DNA from: Trabulsiella guamensis ATCC 49490
GTDB taxonomy: Bacteria > Pseudomonadota > Gammaproteobacteria > Enterobacterales > Enterobacteriaceae
Direction: 5' to 3'
Assembly: GCF_000734965.1 (NCBI RefSeq)
Contig: NZ_JMTB01000114.1
Coordinates: 1 to 64,000, forward strand
DNA length: 64,000 bases
Shown here: positions 63,187 through 64,000 of the stretch, one piece after another
How positions within the stretch are numbered: the first letter of the stretch is position 1
Layout of the letters: each line of letters begins with the position of its first letter
Made by a program: the position numbers and the translations under genes
The notes under the pieces: generated by a model
Databases searched by the model: none
What the model was told of the DNA's origin: nothing
What the model saw: only the letters and a program-made list of their open reading frames with translations

Positions 63187-63503
63187 GGACAACACGAAAA
63201 GCATCAGCAGGTGAGGCGGCGCAGGACAGATATATCAGCAGTGCCGGTCTCGACAAAATGCGCAGGGACGCGGAGGGCATTCTGTCCCTGCGCACTCCGG
63301 TCGCTGATAACGAGTGGTGGCAGGCGCTGCTGTGCATTGTCACTGAACTGCAGGAACGGCGATCAGAGAGTCTCAGACACGTCGGATATCTGTTCGTCGA
63401 CAGGAAAAACGGAGTCGTTCTGTTCTCAACATCAGACGCGCCATGTGAAGGCGCCGCGCTCGCCGGGCCGGTGTATGGCGATGTTAACTTTATGGTCAGG
63501 TGA
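63183..63503 (+). CDS. Unrecognised 106-residue early protein
   Basis: ATG 63183 overlaps the previous stop by 4 nt. The product has EWWQALLCIVTELQERRSES and YLFVDRKNGVVLFS. Soluble with mixed structure. No family recognised. The next frame starts 3 nt after its stop. Confidence 0.6.
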   Translation: MRTTRKASAGEAAQDRYISSAGLDKMRRDAEGILSLRTPVADNEWWQALLCIVTELQERRSESLRHVGYLFVDRKNGVVLFSTSDAPCEGAALAGPVYGDVNFMVR

Positions 63504-63506
63504 CAT

Positions 63507-64000
63507 ATGCACACTAAAAACTGCTTGCACGCTCTGACGTCAGGGGATTATATTCCACCTGCAGCCGCAAAATCGGTTGCCGGGATTAGCCTCCTGAAAG
63601 TTAAACGTGCGCACAGCCGCGCCAGCGGTTTTTTTGTGCGTAATGCACTGTCATACCTCTGCTGTATTATGGTGGGGCGTGCAGGGGCATCTTCGGATGC
63701 GCCGGGTTCGCGTTTAACCGGTAAGGCTAACCCTGAACGTCTCACCACCTTTTTGATTAGCCTCGAACGTGGTGAGTTTTCAAAACTTAAACGTGAGGTA
63801 GCCACATCATGGGCAGCCACAAAACACGCGCGCGTCGTCGCGCTGCAGCAGCACAAAATCACCGCATCACTGAAATCAACCGCCGTCTTTTCCGCGCGGA
63901 AAAACTGGCATCCTGCATGTATTTCGAGTCGCTCACCAGCGACAGCATTCTTTCTGAACTCTGTATCCCTGCTGTTCTCAGTTATCTCGCAGAAGATTTA
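63507..64000 (+). CDS. Ash/Icd-like phage protein (partial)
   Basis: ATG 63507 is 3 nt after the previous stop, with AGGTGA close upstream. The frame stays open to the end of the window. The segments AAAKSVAGI, RASGFFVRNALSYLCCIMVGRAGASSD and LTGKANPERLTTF (all short pieces) recall small proteins annotated as Ash family or Icd-like division inhibitors in P2/P4-type elements, from memory. The last 190 nt overlap a gene in another frame, so its true C-terminus is uncertain. Confidence 0.4.
   Translation, partial: MHTKNCLHALTSGDYIPPAAAKSVAGISLLKVKRAHSRASGFFVRNALSYLCCIMVGRAGASSDAPGSRLTGKANPERLTTFLISLERGEFSKLKREVATSWAATKHARVVALQQHKITASLKSTAVFSARKNWHPACISSRSPATAFFLNSVSLLFSVISQKI
63809..64000 (+). 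CDS. Unrecognised prophage protein, 3' end beyond window
   Basis: ATG 63809 with GTGAGGTAG upstream (spacing about nine nt). At least 64 codons are in view, beginning MGSHKTRARRRAAAAQNHR (basic) and continuing with FRAEKLASCMYFESLTSD. It runs in a different frame from the Ash/Icd-like frame, which it overlaps. It precedes the expected replication genes. Not recognised. Confidence 0.6.
   Translation, partial: MGSHKTRARRRAAAAQNHRITEINRRLFRAEKLASCMYFESLTSDSILSELCIPAVLSYLAEDL

Larger units (their letters stand above)
56159..64000. mobile_element. P2-like prophage, left part (window ends inside it)
   Basis: Integrase, P2 C-type repressor, Cox, a Fil-like protein, a Dam-type methylase and other short early genes occur in P2-family order after cpxP, where E. 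coli has fieF. The left boundary lies between the CpxQ terminator (56158) and int (56268); the attachment core cannot be fixed without the right end. Small overlapping genes with strong ribosome binding sites suggest an intact early region. Replication and structural genes are outside the window. Confidence 0.9.

Noticed and set aside
56159-64000. CRISPR array, retron or toxin-antitoxin pair in the prophage block
   Set aside because: No regularly spaced repeats, no reverse transcriptase and no recognised toxin fold were found; the small-gene pairs have no family match that would support a toxin-antitoxin call.
1-64000. tRNA or rRNA genes
   Set aside because: No cloverleaf, CCA-ended or rRNA-like sequence was recognised in the gaps; a covariance search would settle this.

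Overview
The window is a chromosomal segment of an enteric gammaproteobacterium, most likely Citrobacter or a close relative. The gene order follows the Escherichia/Salmonella backbone (mobBA-yihD-srkA-dsbA-yihG-polA-spf-engB-csrC-yihI-hemN-glnGLA-typA ... yihXY-dtd-fabY-fdhE ... fdoIHG-fdhD ... frv-rha-sodA-kdgT-yiiM-cpxARP). It also carries a lactaldehyde-reductase gene inside the rha operon, as in Salmonella-type rha loci. The genus call rests on recalled gene order and protein similarity, not on a database search.

Layout. 1-17.5 kb is core backbone: molybdenum cofactor finishing, Cpx-linked envelope functions (srkA, dsbA), DNA polymerase I, the sRNAs Spot 42 and CsrC, oxygen-independent heme synthesis, the NtrBC/glutamine synthetase operon with an ERIC repeat and a probable GlnZ sRNA in the glnA 3' region, and BipA. 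17.5-22.5 kb is an AT-rich accessory island with a large autotransporter adhesin and a LuxR-type regulator. It sits where E. coli K-12 carries the yihL-W (sulfoquinovose) block. The adhesin and the regulator have recognisably duplicated upstream regions. 22.5-30.2 kb has the overlapping yihX-yihY-dtd-fabY operon and fdhE, then a three-gene insertion (secreted VWA protein, sensor kinase, response regulator) that separates fdhE from fdoGHI. 30.3-36 kb is formate dehydrogenase-O (with an in-frame selenocysteine UGA in fdoG), fdhD and a small secreted YdgH/BhsA-family protein. 36.3-41 kb is the frvABXR PTS operon. 41.2-49.4 kb is the rhamnose regulon (rhaBAD-fucO-like-rhaM, rhaSR, rhaT). 49.6-56.1 kb holds sodA, kdgT with an opposing pyruvate-aldolase gene, yiiM, cpxA-cpxR and cpxP with the CpxQ sRNA in its 3' end.

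From about 56.2 kb to the end is the left part of a P2-like prophage, inserted just past the CpxQ terminator: integrase, C-type repressor, a 2-kb block of small genes on both strands, Cox, an early-gene train with a Dam-type methylase, and several unrecognised small proteins. The window ends inside it, so the replication, capsid and tail genes and the right attachment site are not seen.

The parts that most deserve a second look are the VWA/two-component trio with its phased TTGTCAA motifs, the adhesin/LuxR pair with duplicated control regions and a 21-codon Cys-rich reading frame, and the prophage immunity region. In the immunity region a 17-bp palindrome occurs three times, each exactly 37 nt from a start codon. 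No tRNA, rRNA, CRISPR array or insertion sequence was recognised.
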